Source: Prochilodus magdalenae (lineage: Eukaryota > Chordata > Actinopteri > Characiformes > Prochilodontidae). From it: 64,000 bases of DNA. The stretch is from contig JAMWET010006783.1 of assembly GCA_024036415.1 (NCBI GenBank), forward strand, positions 68,501-132,500. The letters are read 5' to 3'. Below, piece after piece: positions 1-11,764 of the stretch. Under the pieces are notes generated by a model. It made no database searches and was not told where the DNA came from. It saw only the letters and a list, made by a program, of their open reading frames with translations. Every line of letters begins with the position of its first letter. Position 1 is the first letter of the stretch. The translations under genes were made by a program, and so were the position numbers.

Positions 1-366
1 ACTGGAACCAAGGAACATCAAAGGATACGACATCGAAGTCAACAGAAGGTGCTGGACAATGGTAGTAGACAGTGCGAGCATTTGTGCTGTTCTTCCAGAT
101 GTTTGTTATATTCTGAAAGCAAGCACGGATCAACTCCTGAAGATAAGAAGACCTAGAAGAGCTACTTCAGCAAAACTACTGGATGTCAATATTGTAGCCT
201 TCGCTTTCCTCAACAACTCTCACACCTACGGATGTCGTCACAGTTCATGCTGAAGAACCTACTATACTTTGGTTCCAGTTGGTAACTAACTTTTTGGGTT
301 CCGGACTCATTTACTTTTTGGTGGAAATGCACCGTTCACCAGAACAGAACCCAATCCAAATTGGTG
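1..366 (-). repeat. Interspersed element E, inverted copy
   Basis: Read on the - strand, this matches the two adjacent copies at 11765-12190 and 12198-13578. Shared blocks include the 'ccaaagaatagtaggt' segment with its flanking 'ggaacc' words, and the end motif 'ggttccagtaaaagctggtg', whose complement would lie just outside the window. Short words such as aaccn(a)ggaac recur, and no coding sequence is recognisable. It is a non-autonomous interspersed repeat of unknown class. Confidence 0.6.
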
Positions 367-1384
367 GTAAAGCTATTAGGTGGCTATTAGGGAACCTAGA
401 GTGGATCGTAGTGCATGCTTCTTACAGGGGACTTTATAAAGGGGTGTAAATCAATGAGAATCATTCGATTCATCAGTGAATGTTTTGGGAAATGATTCAA
501 TGCATCATAAAATCTTGATTTGATTCTTTTGGAGTGGCTCGGAGTTGTAAAAGATACACTGAAAACCCATGTGTGACTCAGACAATAGCAACCAAGCTTT
601 TTTATGTTTAGTCTCAGACTTTTCTTTTAGCCAAGAAATTAAGAGCATACTTCACTGAATATCATTACAGTTGATAATAATACCTTTAAAAATTGGCGCA
701 GTTGAAACTTAATGATGTATATTAATATTTATGGACCGAATAATGAATCTATGCAGTTTTAGCACTGCTGTCAAAGTTAACACCGACTTATTGAGAGTTT
801 TTAGCAGTTTTTCTAGTTTGACTTTAGTTCATCTTTAGTTCCAGAAAGAAGCCTGGCTGCTTCCATGCTGTGATAGGGTTAATGTTAGAACTCTACCTTT
901 GCCAGTACTGCTGGGCTTTTACAGTAGCTTCTAGTTCTGCTGGTGATTTCTACTTCCAGCTAATGCCAGGGTTAATTGTTATGTGACTAAAGGACGTTGA
1001 GTCTAAGCCAACATGCCACAGGTGCATGCAGCCAAAACCAATAGAGCGGAAGAGAAGGTTGTGCTGCCTGTTCGGGCTCAGATGTCTATCTAAAGCTGTT
1101 TTTAAAATTGCATGAAGAAGAAAACAACAGCACAGGGTGCACTGCGGTTAAGATCATATCATCTGTGTTATTATTTTGCCTGGATCTGATGCTGTGTCGT
1201 GAGCAGAGCTGCAACTCTTCCCTGTTTCTTCCCTGTTCAGACTTCGGGAGGATTGTGAATGGCCTACAGAGGTTCAGCAGTTAGATAGAATTGAACAAGA
1301 ACAGTTAGTTTTAGGATTGAAGGAAAGGAAGGGTTAGAGTGGCAGTGGGTGCACAAAGCATGGAGATTGGACAAATGAAGTTCC

Positions 1385-1625
1385 GTAACGTAGGCTGGAG
1401 GTTAAGGAAGCAGCCTTGTGACCGGAGGGTCACTGGTCTGATCTCTGAACCGACGGTAACGACTGAAGTATACCTTGAGCACGCCACCTAACCCTCAACT
1501 GCTCTCCGGGCACCGTGAATAGGGCAAGTGTGCTCAGTGTCCCCATTGTGTGTGTTCACTAAAGTGTGTATATGTGGATGTTCTGCTTAATGGATGGGTT
1601 AATTGCGGAGGACAAATTCCTCTGT
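1385..1625 (+). repeat. tRNA-derived SINE, family 2
   Basis: This is a diverged copy of the family best seen at 57535-57713 (opposite strand). It reads 'ctggaggttaaggaagc', a degraded B-box area ('actggtctgatctctg'), then a section ending in 'aactgctctccgggcacc'. The promoter-like 5' part followed by a unique body is typical of SINEs. It is degraded and not expected to be active. Confidence 0.6.
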
Positions 1626-1739
1626 CCACAAATGGCACAAAATTGCTCAAAAACGTTCCCATGTAGTTTTAGGTTATTGGTTTCCCAGCATTTAATTACC
1701 GGCTTCTTGTTCTATGGACTCTTACTGTGAAGGGAATCA

Positions 1740-2080
1740 GGCGAACACACAACACCGTCACTACGTTGTGGGTTACGCTGCTACAATGTTGTCCAAGGGT
1801 GGTGCGGTTTACACTGGCCCAATAAGGTTGTCATAACAAGGTTGTCACAATAATCTCACAACCTCACTATGATGTCATATGATGTTATGACTACCTCTTG
1901 ACAACTTTGCAGTATTCCAGAGCTCCAGGCAAACATAATGGAATGTCGTGACAATGTACTGACAATGTACTACGTTGTTTCAGTGTTGTCAGATATCATT
2001 GTCACAATTTTCTGAGGAATTTTCTGAGGCACCAATATGCTGTCAGAACATTGTCACAATGTTGGGAAGTAGCTGCTTAG
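1740..2080. repeat. Element rich in TTGTCA / TGACAA words
   Basis: The words ttgtca and tgacaa/ttgtgac recur many times on both strands within about 340 bases, for example 'ggttgtcataacaaggttg', 'acaatgtactgacaatgta' and a duplicated 'ttttctgagg'. It looks like a decayed non-autonomous element built from short subrepeats. Family and boundaries are unknown. Confidence 0.4.
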
Positions 2081-2342
2081 TATATGTGTCCAGAGAAGGA
2101 AAAAATGAAAGTCTTTTTGCATCCGACTTAATGTAATGCATGCTGGGTAGAAATTCCATGCAACCTTTGCCAGAGCTTTCATCACCATGTCACATGACAT
2201 GACAATCCATTGGGAGCAAGGCGGTAGAAGTCAGACTCTGCAGGTGCTCTACATCTGCTACACATGCTATGACGCCATCCTCTGTGGCTGGAATCTCTGT
2301 TGACATGAACACATCCACTCATCCAATAGCTGTACCCAGAAG

Positions 2343-2822
2343 AAGTGTGGGACTGATATGATCAATATTGATTAATTACACATACAGAAGAAGTGTCTCT
2401 CAGTATGGCTAATGCAACATGCCAGATGTCTTGGCATGGAGTGGTAGAGGTTCCTAATGGTGTCCTACGAAAATCCATCCCATGCAGCTTGAATATTCTC
2501 ACATAGTCCCTGCAGATTACGCACCCCTGCAAAGAGGTGGAGTGACAAAAGGCCTTCTGGACATGTGACGCGGGACAACAAATCGTTCATCTTGGTGTCC
2601 ACACAGAGATTCGTTGGTCTTCACCAAGATAAAAGCAGGACCCATCACTGAAGATGCCCCGCCGCCATTCTGTAAGACTCCTTGACAGTCTGGCACGACA
2701 CCATTGCGGTCTTTGTAGACATTGATGTGGTGTTAAGTGCAGACAGTCTGTGTGTATGTAGTCCTGCATCGTGCAACCGTTTGCCAACGGTGCTGGCACT
2801 AACAGGATGACTCCTGGAGGGC
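2343..2822 (-). mobile_element. Tc1/mariner-like element, family B (fragment)
   Basis: The - strand carries frameshifted pieces of a Tc1-type transposase: a helix-rich middle with 'DAGLHTHRLSALN', followed in another frame by 'WRRGIFSDGSCFYLGEDQRI', matching the DDE-region word WxRVxFSDESxF. The start 'gatcaatattgattaat' is the family's terminal region near the transposase stop. The copy joins abruptly at about 2823 to sequence of another family (C). It is non-functional. Confidence 0.7.
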
Positions 2823-2925
2823 TTTAAATACCTGTGGGTTGTGTAATACGATTCATAGATTGAGAAGAGGTGGTACAGTACAGTGAATGTTGGTTCATTG
2901 TCTGGAAAATGGGTCATAAAGCAGA
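2823..2925 (+). repeat. Family C fragment fused to family B
   Basis: The phrase 'taaatacctg...gatTcatagattgagaagaggtg' matches the 5' segment of family C (compare 41148-41230), including 'tggaaaatgg'. It follows the family B copy without a gap. This points to a recombinant or nested, truncated insertion. Confidence 0.55.
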
Positions 2926-3797
2926 TGTGCTCATGGAGGTACTCCTAGGTACGTGAGCCTACAGCTTACCAGACATCTAACAGGGTCGCATAGCCCTCAA
3001 ATCATATTCAGCTAGAACGGAATATGCTACTTGAGTGACTGTTATGAGAGGGTCTTACACATGTTTGAGTAGAGATGTCCAGAAAGGTTGTTCTATACCC
3101 ACCTTGGAAACTAAACATATGAACCCTGATGTGGTCACATGTCCATGGACATGTCATGTAGGAATGCTGTCCCATTTGGAAATGTCCGCATTGTACACCA
3201 GCTCCAAACTTCACAGCTGTAAAGTTCTCCCCTTTCTCCTCATCCCATGCTTGTGGAGCATGTTACCCGTAGACTTCCTCTTGACTTCCATGAAAAGCTC
3301 CAGAAACTCCCAAAAACTGCATATGAGCATTTTTTGGAGGGATTATCGTACCACAGGATAAAAATGTGTCAGCTTTGAATAGCCTGCTCTGCGTCCAGTT
3401 CCCCATAAGAAGAGTCCACAAATATTTATTCCGGTTGTGGATTAGTGCACAATTCATAGCTGTGGCTGTGTCTAACAGACCTTCACTCACAGCCACTAAG
3501 CTTTATTTTTAAAGCTAACATTCTGTATATCCTCTCTTCTAATCGCATTGAGGAAAATTCATTTGATGCTTTGAACCGGATCCCTATGAAATCCCACAAT
3601 TCAGCTTCTCATTCTCCAAGCAACATCACGTATATATCACTTCCATGCTGAATAATTCATGGTGGTTATAGAACGTTAAGTCCAGTAAGTAATCAGGCTG
3701 TAGTTGAAGGGGTTAAAGTTATTCTCAGCAGAGCGGCTATATGGCTGTTCCCATATTAGGAGTCGGCCAATAGAATTGATTCAACATTCAGAGAGAG

Positions 3798-3982
3798 AGA
3801 GACGTACAAGGTTAATCATATTACAGGTAGGTCAGTGTAGTGTTAGGAGTCTAGCCCAAGGACTCTTATTGGTGTAGCACAGCATAGTCACCCAGACTGG
3901 GAATCAAACCCCAGTCTCCCACATGTGGTGATGGCTCCTTGGAGGGTAGTGGTGTTATCCACTGAGCTACACCAACCACTGT
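3798..3982 (-). repeat. tRNA-derived SINE, family 1
   Basis: On the - strand it starts 'ggttggtgtagctcagtgg', an A-box-like tRNA start, with a B-box-like 'tttgattccca' about 50 bases on, then the family body ('gtgctacaccaataagagtc') and tail. Five related copies lie in this window. It is a tRNA-derived SINE relic, not a tRNA gene: no acceptor stem pairs. Confidence 0.8.
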
Positions 3983-4009
3983 CCTTCTAAACATTCAAGT
4001 TCAGAAGTT

Positions 4010-4240
4010 GTGGGCTGCAGGTTAGGGAACCAACCTGGTGTTCGGAAGTTCACCAGCTTGATTCCCTGATCTGCAAGAACTGACTGAAGTGCCCTTGAGC
4101 ATGACCTCTAACTGCTTCCTGGGCACCATAGATAGCACTACCCACCACACCTAGTGGGTGTTTGCTAGTGTGTGGGTGTTTACTTGGATGGGTAAAATGC
4201 AGAGGCTGAGTTCCTCAGATGATCAGAAGATGACAGTGCT
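4010..4240 (+). repeat. tRNA-derived SINE, family 2
   Basis: It reads 'tgtgggctgcaggttaggg' followed by 'cagcttgattccctg' (B-box-like) and 'tgcttcctgggcacc', the same order as at 57535-57713 on the other strand. Diverged copy. Confidence 0.7.
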
Positions 4241-4245
4241 ACTCT

Positions 4246-4585
4246 GAGTCACTCCATGACAGTCTGGCACGACACCATTGCAGTCTTTGGCGATGTTGGC
4301 GTGGTGTTAAGGACAGTCGACATAAGGGTCTGCATGCATGTAGTCCTGCTTTGTGCAGCCGTCTGCCAATGGGCCTGGCACTAACAGGATGACTCATGGA
4401 GGGGATCGGTGCTCACTGGATGCTTGCATCTTGGCTGTTGGGTCAGTCAGGGACAGCGGTAAGACCTGTCTTAGCTTACGTCACATCGGATGTGGCCTGA
4501 TGTCAAACCTTCCCACCAAGTTTCGATCCTGTGGGTTGATTCCTTTTGGGGGCAGCTATTCTTTTGATGATAAGTGTATAGCAAA
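4246..4585 (-). mobile_element. Tc1/mariner-like element, family B (5' half remnant)
   Basis: It contains the family B N-terminal region and the terminal sequence that elsewhere reads 'ctgggtgcagctattctttt' with 'gatgatgagtgta'. Stops and frameshifts break all transposase frames. It lacks the catalytic half. Confidence 0.65.
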
Positions 4586-5399
4586 TTATGAGCAATTGCA
4601 CAAGATAATATCAAAAGTTCTTCTGTGTGTTGTTCCTCTTATCAAAACCCCAAGAAACTGTCCATGTGCACCCGTTAGCTTTGTGCTAACATACTATTAG
4701 AAATCCCATAGAAAAGCTACCTCATTAGTTCTGTTGTAGTGATTAGTTCTTACTTGGCTTTCTGACCAACATCTGACATTCCTGACTCAAACTGAAGATC
4801 TCATTAAGCCACATTTCCTCACTGAGAACATCAGTGCGGCTTCCATTCTTGGGTTTTTAATACGAGCCATGATGAGAGACTAGCCACTAATAGATTTTCT
4901 GATTGACTGATTTTATTGACTGCTTGTTGGTCGAGCCTCTGCACTGAGGTCGGCTGAGATTACACAATTAGACACACGTGAGCGTGTTGATGAAATAGCT
5001 CTGTGCTACAGCTCCCGCCGGCCCTCCACAGTACATAATGTGTCTGGCTTTCTTTGGGTGTACCATTAGGTCCAGCAGAGATTAAGTGGCATTAAGCCAT
5101 TAAGGGCATTAAGGCATTAAGGTTCTGGCTCTCTGGGCCTTTGCTGTCTGATCTGATAGATCACGTCTGTAAACTGCCTGCCCGTCTTCAATCTGACACA
5201 GCAAAGGCGCAAGTGGGTTTTTTTTAACCCTTAACATTTACCTAACAAATAAATTTACCGTTACTTGATATTTACTTAATACTATTGTGTTATTTATGTA
5301 GACAGTACTGTGCATAAACCTTGAAAACTGGGAATCAAGTCAACGAAGCTGCTACCTAATAAGGAGGCCATGAAGATGAATCCTTGGAAGTAAAAAAAA

Positions 5400-5756
5400 A
5401 ATGCACTTTCTCTTTTTACAATACCACCATTTTAATATATAATTAAAATGTATTGCTGCATATGTAATTACATGGTGAGCTTTATAACAGAGTATCTCTT
5501 CACAGCAGAGTAACTTGGCATATTTTAAATTTTTTATCTGTTTTTAATAAGTTTATCATTTCTCTAATCATTTTTATTTACCTCTCCCTTTTCCTTCTAC
5601 TTTTTTTATATATTAGTATTATAATTAAATGTATTATTTGATTGCTGTTTTTATTTGTATTGACATTTATAATCCACTATTTTTAACTATTTTTAATTGT
5701 GCCTTTCTTAAATAAAACAATTTACTTTGTTAGATTTTTTTGTAGAATAGTTCATA
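5400..5756. repeat. AT-rich 3'-tail-like sequence, part 1
   Basis: Low-complexity T/A-rich sequence continues, after an inserted MITE (5759-6287), to 6545, where it ends in 'aataaaagtaaaggttgatt' plus (GATT)n. This layout resembles the 3' tail of a non-LTR retrotransposon split by the MITE. No reverse transcriptase is visible, so the class is uncertain. Confidence 0.35.
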
Positions 5757-5758
5757 TA

Positions 5759-6287
5759 CAGGGGTTGGACAATGAAACTGAAACACCTGGTTTTAGACCA
5801 CAATTATTTATTAGTATGGTGTAGGGCCTCCTTTTGCGGCCAATACAGCGTCAGTTGGTCTTGGGAATGACATATACTGCGTCCTGCACAGTGGTCAGAG
5901 GGAGTTTAAGCCATTCTTCTTGCAGGATAGTGGCCAGGTCACTACGTGATGCTGGTGGAGGTTCGTCCTTCTGGGTATGCTGACATTACCTGGATACCGT
6001 GGCTCTTGATACATCACAAAGACTTGCTGTCTTGGTCACAGATGCGCCAGCAAGACGTGCACCAACAATGTGTCCTCTTTTGAACTCTGGTATGTCACCC
6101 ATAATGTTGTGTGCATTGCAGTATTTTGAGCAGAACTGTGCTCTTACCTGCTAACTGAACCTTCACACTCTGCTCTTACTGGAGCAATGTGCAATTAATG
6201 AAGATTGGCCACCAGGCTGGTCCAATTTAGCCATGAGACCTCCCACACTAAAATGACAGGTGTTTCAGTTTCATTGTCCAACCCCTG
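5759..6287 (-). mobile_element. Tc1-type MITE, family A, complete copy
   Basis: It is flanked by TA on both sides (5757-5758, 6288-6289) and has inverted ends of ~30 bases starting caggggttggacaatgaaac. The inside keeps both ends of a Tc1-like transposase gene in reverse (HTH start near the right end) but has lost the catalytic middle. It shares the deletion joint 'cctccaccagcatcacg' (complement here) with the copy at 27981-28513. Confidence 0.9.
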
Positions 6288-6558
6288 TATATACTAGTTT
6301 TTTATTTTACTGTAATTTAACAATAACATTCACTGATTTATCTTGGTTTTAATTATTTTGCCTTCTTTTATATCTTATGTATTTTTTATTATTTGCTAGT
6401 TTTATTTGTATTGTGGCAAATTGTATAATTGTTTATATAGTTATTTTATTTTTCCCATATTCATTTACATTTGATAAGCTGTAAATGCTTGGCTGGATTG
6501 AAAATGAGGGTCACCTCAACGTTCTTCTGAATAAAAGTAAAGGTTGATTGATTGATTA
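6288..6558. repeat. AT-rich 3'-tail-like sequence, part 2, ending in (GATT)n
   Basis: This continues the T-rich sequence interrupted by the MITE. It ends with 'gaataaaagtaaaggttg' and three GATT units, a tail type seen in fish LINE or SINE copies. Identity is not established. Confidence 0.35.
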
Positions 6559-6559
6559 A

Positions 6560-6905
6560 TCTGTATGCACACTGTGGTCAGCACTAACATGAACGGTTTG
6601 TTGTCACTCCACCTCCACCCCTACCGCACAATCTGCAGGGACTCTGTAAGAATATTCAAGCTGCATGGGATGGATTATCACAGGACACCATTACGAACCC
6701 CTACAGCTCATGGCAAACATGGCCGCCTGACACCACACTAAGAGATACTACTTCTGTATGTGTAGCTCGATAAATATTCCCCATATCAGTCTACATTTAT
6801 CACCATTTATGGTTCCTGGTAACCTTTATCTTCCTTCCCAACAGCACTGCAACCCCACACCTCCTTCTGGGTGCAGCTACTCTTTAGATGATGAGTGTAC
6901 AAATG
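6560..6905 (+). mobile_element. Tc1/mariner-like element, family B (3' part)
   Basis: In this orientation the transposase C-terminal region ('gggatggattatcacagg', 'acaccattacg') runs into the stop/terminal region ('tgtgtagctcgataaatatt') and the family end 'ccttctgggtgcagctac'. The N-terminal and central transposase are missing. Confidence 0.7.
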
Positions 6906-7764
6906 CTAGCATCGGCTAGCATGGCCCATACACGGATGGCTGGGGCATGGCTGGTAAAGAACATCAAGGTCTCACTAGTATAAATCCAAAGGCTCTGCTT
7001 TAACCTTATATATGTAAATGACATTAGAAGTTATCTAGAAGTCATTTTAACACCGCTTGTTTTGGTCTATTGCTCGTGTTCACACAAGCTAAAGGGCAGC
7101 TGATATTTTCGAGCTCGTTAATTAGTTTCCTGTGACAATGTGTTAGCAAGTGCAGGTATTAAAAGATTGGGTTTGGGTTGGGATTAAAAGTCTGAAAGCA
7201 TATTACATATTACATGTACATTAAACACCACCCTGTTCTACACTGGGAGAGTGATACACCGCGATCGCTGAGGACATGCAGTGACTCAGAGCATGAAAAC
7301 CCTGCGCCGAGGAAGATACATCTATCAGAGTACACGGTAGCTGGAGATTCTCCTTCTGTGTGCCGTTTCCAGGCTGTTTACAGTGAGAGCTTTCATCCTG
7401 ATGAATGTGTGATTTATCAGCGCTGTGGTTGTCATCACAGCCACTGAGGGATTGTGTTTTATCCGCCCGTGTTCTCTCATAAACTTGAACGCTGTCAGTT
7501 ATTCATATCTGCCAGATGTCCGCGGCATGGATATTATGACGGGTGATTATTGTCTCAATTTTAGCTGAAAATGAAACAATGCTACAAAGACAGTCTCTGA
7601 GTGCAACTCCTGGTTGTGCTGTGAGTCTGTGTGCTGTTGCTATTGGACGTAGCATGTCTGGGACCTGTGGTGGCCTATGTCAGTTCCATTACACATGCAC
7701 ATCATCCAGGACAATGCAATAGACAGAAGGAGCACATACATAACCCACTTTATTGTTATTGTTA

Positions 7765-8222
7765 TTGTTATTATTATTATTACAATGAATGTGCAGAATA
7801 AGCTAAGCTCACCAGTGACTGAAACATACCTAGTAGCATGTTAGCATGAATAGCAAGTCTCTGAATGTAGGCCACATAACTGTTCAGGCACTCTTGTTTG
7901 TGGATGCCTTCCCTGGCACAATTCCAAGGAGAATATCCTGTAGACTGGGATTTTAGCCACTGCTGGTAGACCTGTGTGACTGTATGCTTCCATACACCTG
8001 CAGATTCAGCTACTTCCTTCACACTACGATCTTTGGCACGGCCAAATATAGAAACTCCTTTTAGCCAATCATTAACATCTGCTTTGGAGCCATTTTCCAC
8101 ACATGGAACGAAACATTCCCTGCACTGCAGCACCTCTTCCCAATCTATGGATCCCGTCACTCAGCCCCATCATCCTCGTGCAGCGCCATCTGCAGGAACC
8201 TGAAGTTACTACCACCTTAAAC
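7765..8222 (-). mobile_element. Family C element with helix-turn-helix reading frame
   Basis: A - strand frame of 126 codons (7780-8160) reads MTGSIDWEEVLQCRECFVPC, then a segment with KEVAESAGVWKHTVTQVYQQ, a helix-turn-helix resembling the N-terminus of Tc1/IS630-type transposases. No catalytic DDE part follows. About nine related copies exist in this window. The ends read 'aggtggtagtaacttcagg' and 'tatgtttcagtcactgg' (complement). Probably a truncated, non-autonomous transposon. Confidence 0.65.
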
Positions 8223-8459
8223 ATGCTACTTTTGGTTATGCGCGTTTATGATTAGTAAAGACATTATAATTCAATTATTATTCAATTATAATTCATTTAA
8301 AATGTATAATATCTTATTGAATTATTAAGGATTGTGTATGAGGTGTTTATATAGGGTGCTTACCTTTAAGCTCCAAGCCTTACTTATTATGCAAATTATT
8401 GTGTGGGAATGAATTATTCTTATTAGTGTATTTTATATGTATAATAATACGCTATATAC

Positions 8460-8472
8460 ATCTATCTATCTA

Positions 8473-8545
<73 letters not shown>
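8460..8545. repeat. Compound microsatellite (TATC)n(TC)n(TA)n
   Basis: Five TATC units are followed by about 20 TC and about 14 TA dinucleotides without interruption. Confidence 0.97.
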
Positions 8546-8549
<4 letters not shown>

Positions 8550-8957
8550 CAGTTATTAAGTTTCAACTAGCACTAATAAACATCAAAAGACACCTGATTC
8601 TATAGATCTATCAACAATAAAATGCCAGTTAAATCCTAAAAGAGATGTTTATTTAGGTGACTAATTCATTTTCTCAGCAAGGTTTAAACAAAGTGCTTAT
8701 TGTGAATTACTACTAATTAATAATACAGTTATTAGTGATCTGCACATTACAAAATTACAGATCTCAGTTTACATACTGTTACATGTTAATATGAATAATG
8801 CTCCATAACTAGCGAGGAATCTTTTAGGACTACACCCACCGGCCATCTAATTGTGTATATTTCATTGTATCTACATTGATTGTCTATGTTATCAGCTCAC
8901 TGACCATACAGGAGTTCTACACTTACAGACTGTAGTCCATCTGTTCCTCTGTATACT

Positions 8958-9108
8958 CTATTACCCTGTTCTTCAATGGTCAGGACCCCCACAGGACCAC
9001 CACAGAGCAGGTATTATGTAGGTGGTGGATCATTCTTAGCACTGCAGTGACACTCTGATGGTGTGTTGTGCTGATGTAAGTGGATCAGACACCTCAGTGG
9101 TCATATTT
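8958..9108 (+). repeat. Palindromic MITE (family P), one arm
   Basis: It reads 'tgttcttcaatggtcagg', 'cacagagcaggtattatg' and 'cactgcagtgacact', matching the first arm of the full copy at 20839-21370. The second arm is missing. Confidence 0.75.
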
Positions 9109-9306
9109 GATTCAACCTATGCTCAGCATCTGGTCCTATAAGCTTTTCGTGCTCCACTGTGAGATGATCCCGGCACATGCTTAGTTGTCAGACTGATCTG
9201 AGCCATGACATCCACAACTAGCCACGTATTCAATGTTCTAGTCACTGGGTTCTTCTATGTATAGATTTGCTCCCTCCACACCAAACCTGTGTGTGCATGT
9301 GTGCAG

Positions 9307-9466
9307 GTATGCGCATCCTGGTCAACCTGCTGCTGGACACTCTGCCCATGCTGGGGAACGTGCTCCTGCTCTGCTTCTTCGTCTTCTTCATCTTCGGCAT
9401 CATCGGCGTGCAGCTGTGGGCGGGGCTTCTACGCAACCGGTGCTACCCTGAGGAGAACTTTACCCT
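9307..9466 (+). CDS. cacna1i: Cav3 exon: domain I S4-S5 linker, S5 and start of extracellular loop
   Basis: This 160-base internal exon has acceptor tgtgcag|gt and donor ccct|gtgagt. The first two bases complete a Ser codon from the upstream exon; the last two (CT) begin a Leu codon finished by the exon at 28939. It encodes [16 protein letters not shown] (the amphipathic S4-S5 linker that couples voltage sensor to gate), then a hydrophobic S5 helix ending GVQLWAG, then LLRNRC with the first loop cysteine. An N-glycosylation sequon NFT lies at the exon end, as in other Cav3.3 proteins. The exon is intact. No other channel exon is recognisable in the 9.3 kb before it, so the IS1-S4 exons must lie upstream of the window. 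Confidence 0.95.
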
Positions 9467-9689
9467 GTGAGTTCCACCTTCACAGCCTCATTGTGCAAGT
9501 TGCTGTTGATTAACCAGGATGCTAACAGTGAACTAACAAACTGATGTAAATATGGAGAACACTCCAACCGTCCATCTAACCTTCAGGCACACTCCCACAC
9601 GCAACCCGCCCTCCTCCTTCCTCTCCTCCTATGCTGTGCCTCTCTCAGTAAAGCCTGATTATGAATCTAAATTTGAGAAATGCAAATAT

Positions 9690-10340
9690 CTTTGCTTCCT
9701 AGTCGAGCCCACCATTTCATTAAAACTCGTTCCTCTCTCCTTAGCTGGGTTTCATCAATATTAAGCCTCCACCCTTCTCTGTGGTTGCTGTGCCAACAGT
9801 AACACAGATTTCCAGACCTGTGGGTGTTATGGGCTTGCATGTATTTTGCTCTACCCAGTCAGTGAGCGCAAGGTCAGGCATATGCTGGCCCGAAGTGTAC
9901 TGTACAGTGGGCATAAAGGCCCAGCTGAATGGTGGTGCGTAGTTTTAAGCCTGAGGTTCTTGGTGTTTGTGAACCCTGTCCTAGACAGCCGTGGAAGCCT
10001 CAGGCTTGAACTAATTCTCAGCCATCATCCTATTCCCCCCAAAGTCTTTTTAGCTTTTAGCTACCAAGCTATGAGATAAATGAGTTTATGCAAAGGCTGC
10101 ATGTTTGTGGTTGTATAAGACCAGCGGGGAAGCCCCAGCACCTTCCTAGTTGAGCCCACCAATTCATTAAAACCTGTGCTACTCTCTTTAGCTGGGTTCC
10201 ATCAATATTACACCCCCACTTCTCTATGGCTGCTGTGCCAACATTAACCTAACACGCATTTCTCGCAGGTTATATTTCTAGCAGACCTGTGGGACAACTT
10301 ATGTCCCCCATACTTCGTATTAGCTATTAGCTTGCAAGCT
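9690..10340 (+). repeat. Local direct duplication (two ~150-200 bp copies)
   Basis: 9698-9840 and 10143-10300 share 'gagcccacca', 'tagctgggtt', 'catcaatatta' and 'gctgctgtgccaac' in the same order, about 450 bases apart. The identity is diverged. It begins about 220 bases downstream of the IS5 exon. No coding content is seen. Confidence 0.7.
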
Positions 10341-10344
10341 ATTA

Positions 10345-11760
10345 GCTACCAAGGATGCATATTAGGGGTGCTACAACCCTTAGCACCTTTTGTAGTCCAT
10401 TTTTATGTAATCGAAGTAAACCGTAAATGTTTATATAGTTTGTAATATATATTTATATATAGCATTATGTGTCAGTTTCTCCATATGTGTTTTATATGAT
10501 AATATATAATTAATAATTTTAAAAGTGAGAATATATATAATGTATTTTAAGAGAGAACTGTCAATCATATTACATATAGTCATATTTCTTTATACGAGGT
10601 TTTAAACCACGATCAGTGTATACATCAGTGGAGTGAACCTTCAGATAATGGTACCAACACCTAGTTTAAAAGAAGGTCTAGAAGAGCAGGAGGGGCATTA
10701 CATCATCTAACAAACACTGTTCAAGTATGGAAGCTCTGAACCAGATAGTTGCCATCAAATTCAAACCACACAGGAGCACACGTTTCAGCATACACTGGAT
10801 AATAGAGCTTGGAATGTATTCTCTTCAATTGGCGTCTATAGTGCTGTCCCTGGCTTTATTTTGATGTGGTCGTAAGTGAAGACAGTTACCTGTGGACCGG
10901 ACAGTGAATTGCTGTCCCATCACTGTGGGTTGTATGGCTGTTGATGACTGATGCAGGCTGCCTTCTGGGCTAGGCTCCAGCACCTTGCAGTAGTGCCGGA
11001 TAATGTTTTAAGAGAGAACTGCGGTCCCCTATGCTGCTGGCTGTGTGTTCAATAAAGCCAGCACTCATTTTGAAGCCTGCAATGTTTTCCTGTCCCCTCA
11101 TGCCGTGTTCAATAAAGAGCACTCATTTTGAAGCGCAATGTTTCCTGTGTCATCTGACTCTACACTGACGCTACAATGCAGTCATTTTTATTAATGCCTT
11201 GCTCTGTGTTCTCTGGACCTTAAAAGGCCGCTCTCCTTTATCACAGCTATGTTATTGAGACTCTAACAGAAGACCAGCTGAAGCTTTCACACGGCCCTTT
11301 GTCCTTGTTTATCACAGCTTGTTGGTTGGCACTGTTGTAAAGCCTCAGTCTTTTTTTGATCTGTGAATTTGTTGCTTTCTGAATGAGGAAAAAGCTACGT
11401 CTTTTGTAGCTGTAGATCAAACTGCCATTAGGAGGAACAGAGCATATGCTGACACAATGGGCTTTCGCTCGCTGTCTGTTCTGGCACCTGTGCTTTGAGG
11501 TGCTGCCCTTGTGTTCTGTCACCGCGTTTGGTGTGTTTTCATCTGTGTACAGGCTCTAATCCAGCCTGATCAGTGTCTAATCTACGTCCTCATCTCGGAG
11601 TGAGAAGCCCAACCCCCAGGACCCTGCCGTATGATGTAAGATGGGGATCTATTGGGTCATTTGATCTGCATACTTGACAATGGGCTTTTGTCTCAGGCTG
11701 GCTGTGTCTGCTCCAGATAACACTTTTTGAGGACTGAAGATGAACTGATATGGAATAAGA
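10345..11760. other. Intron with little recognisable content
   Basis: An AT-rich stretch (10430-10570) is followed by a small direct duplication at 11046-11148 ('gttcaataaag' and 'cactcattttgaagc' twice). Each copy has an AATAAA, which could be the end of an LTR. No gene is seen. Confidence 0.4.
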
Positions 11761-11764
11761 GCCC

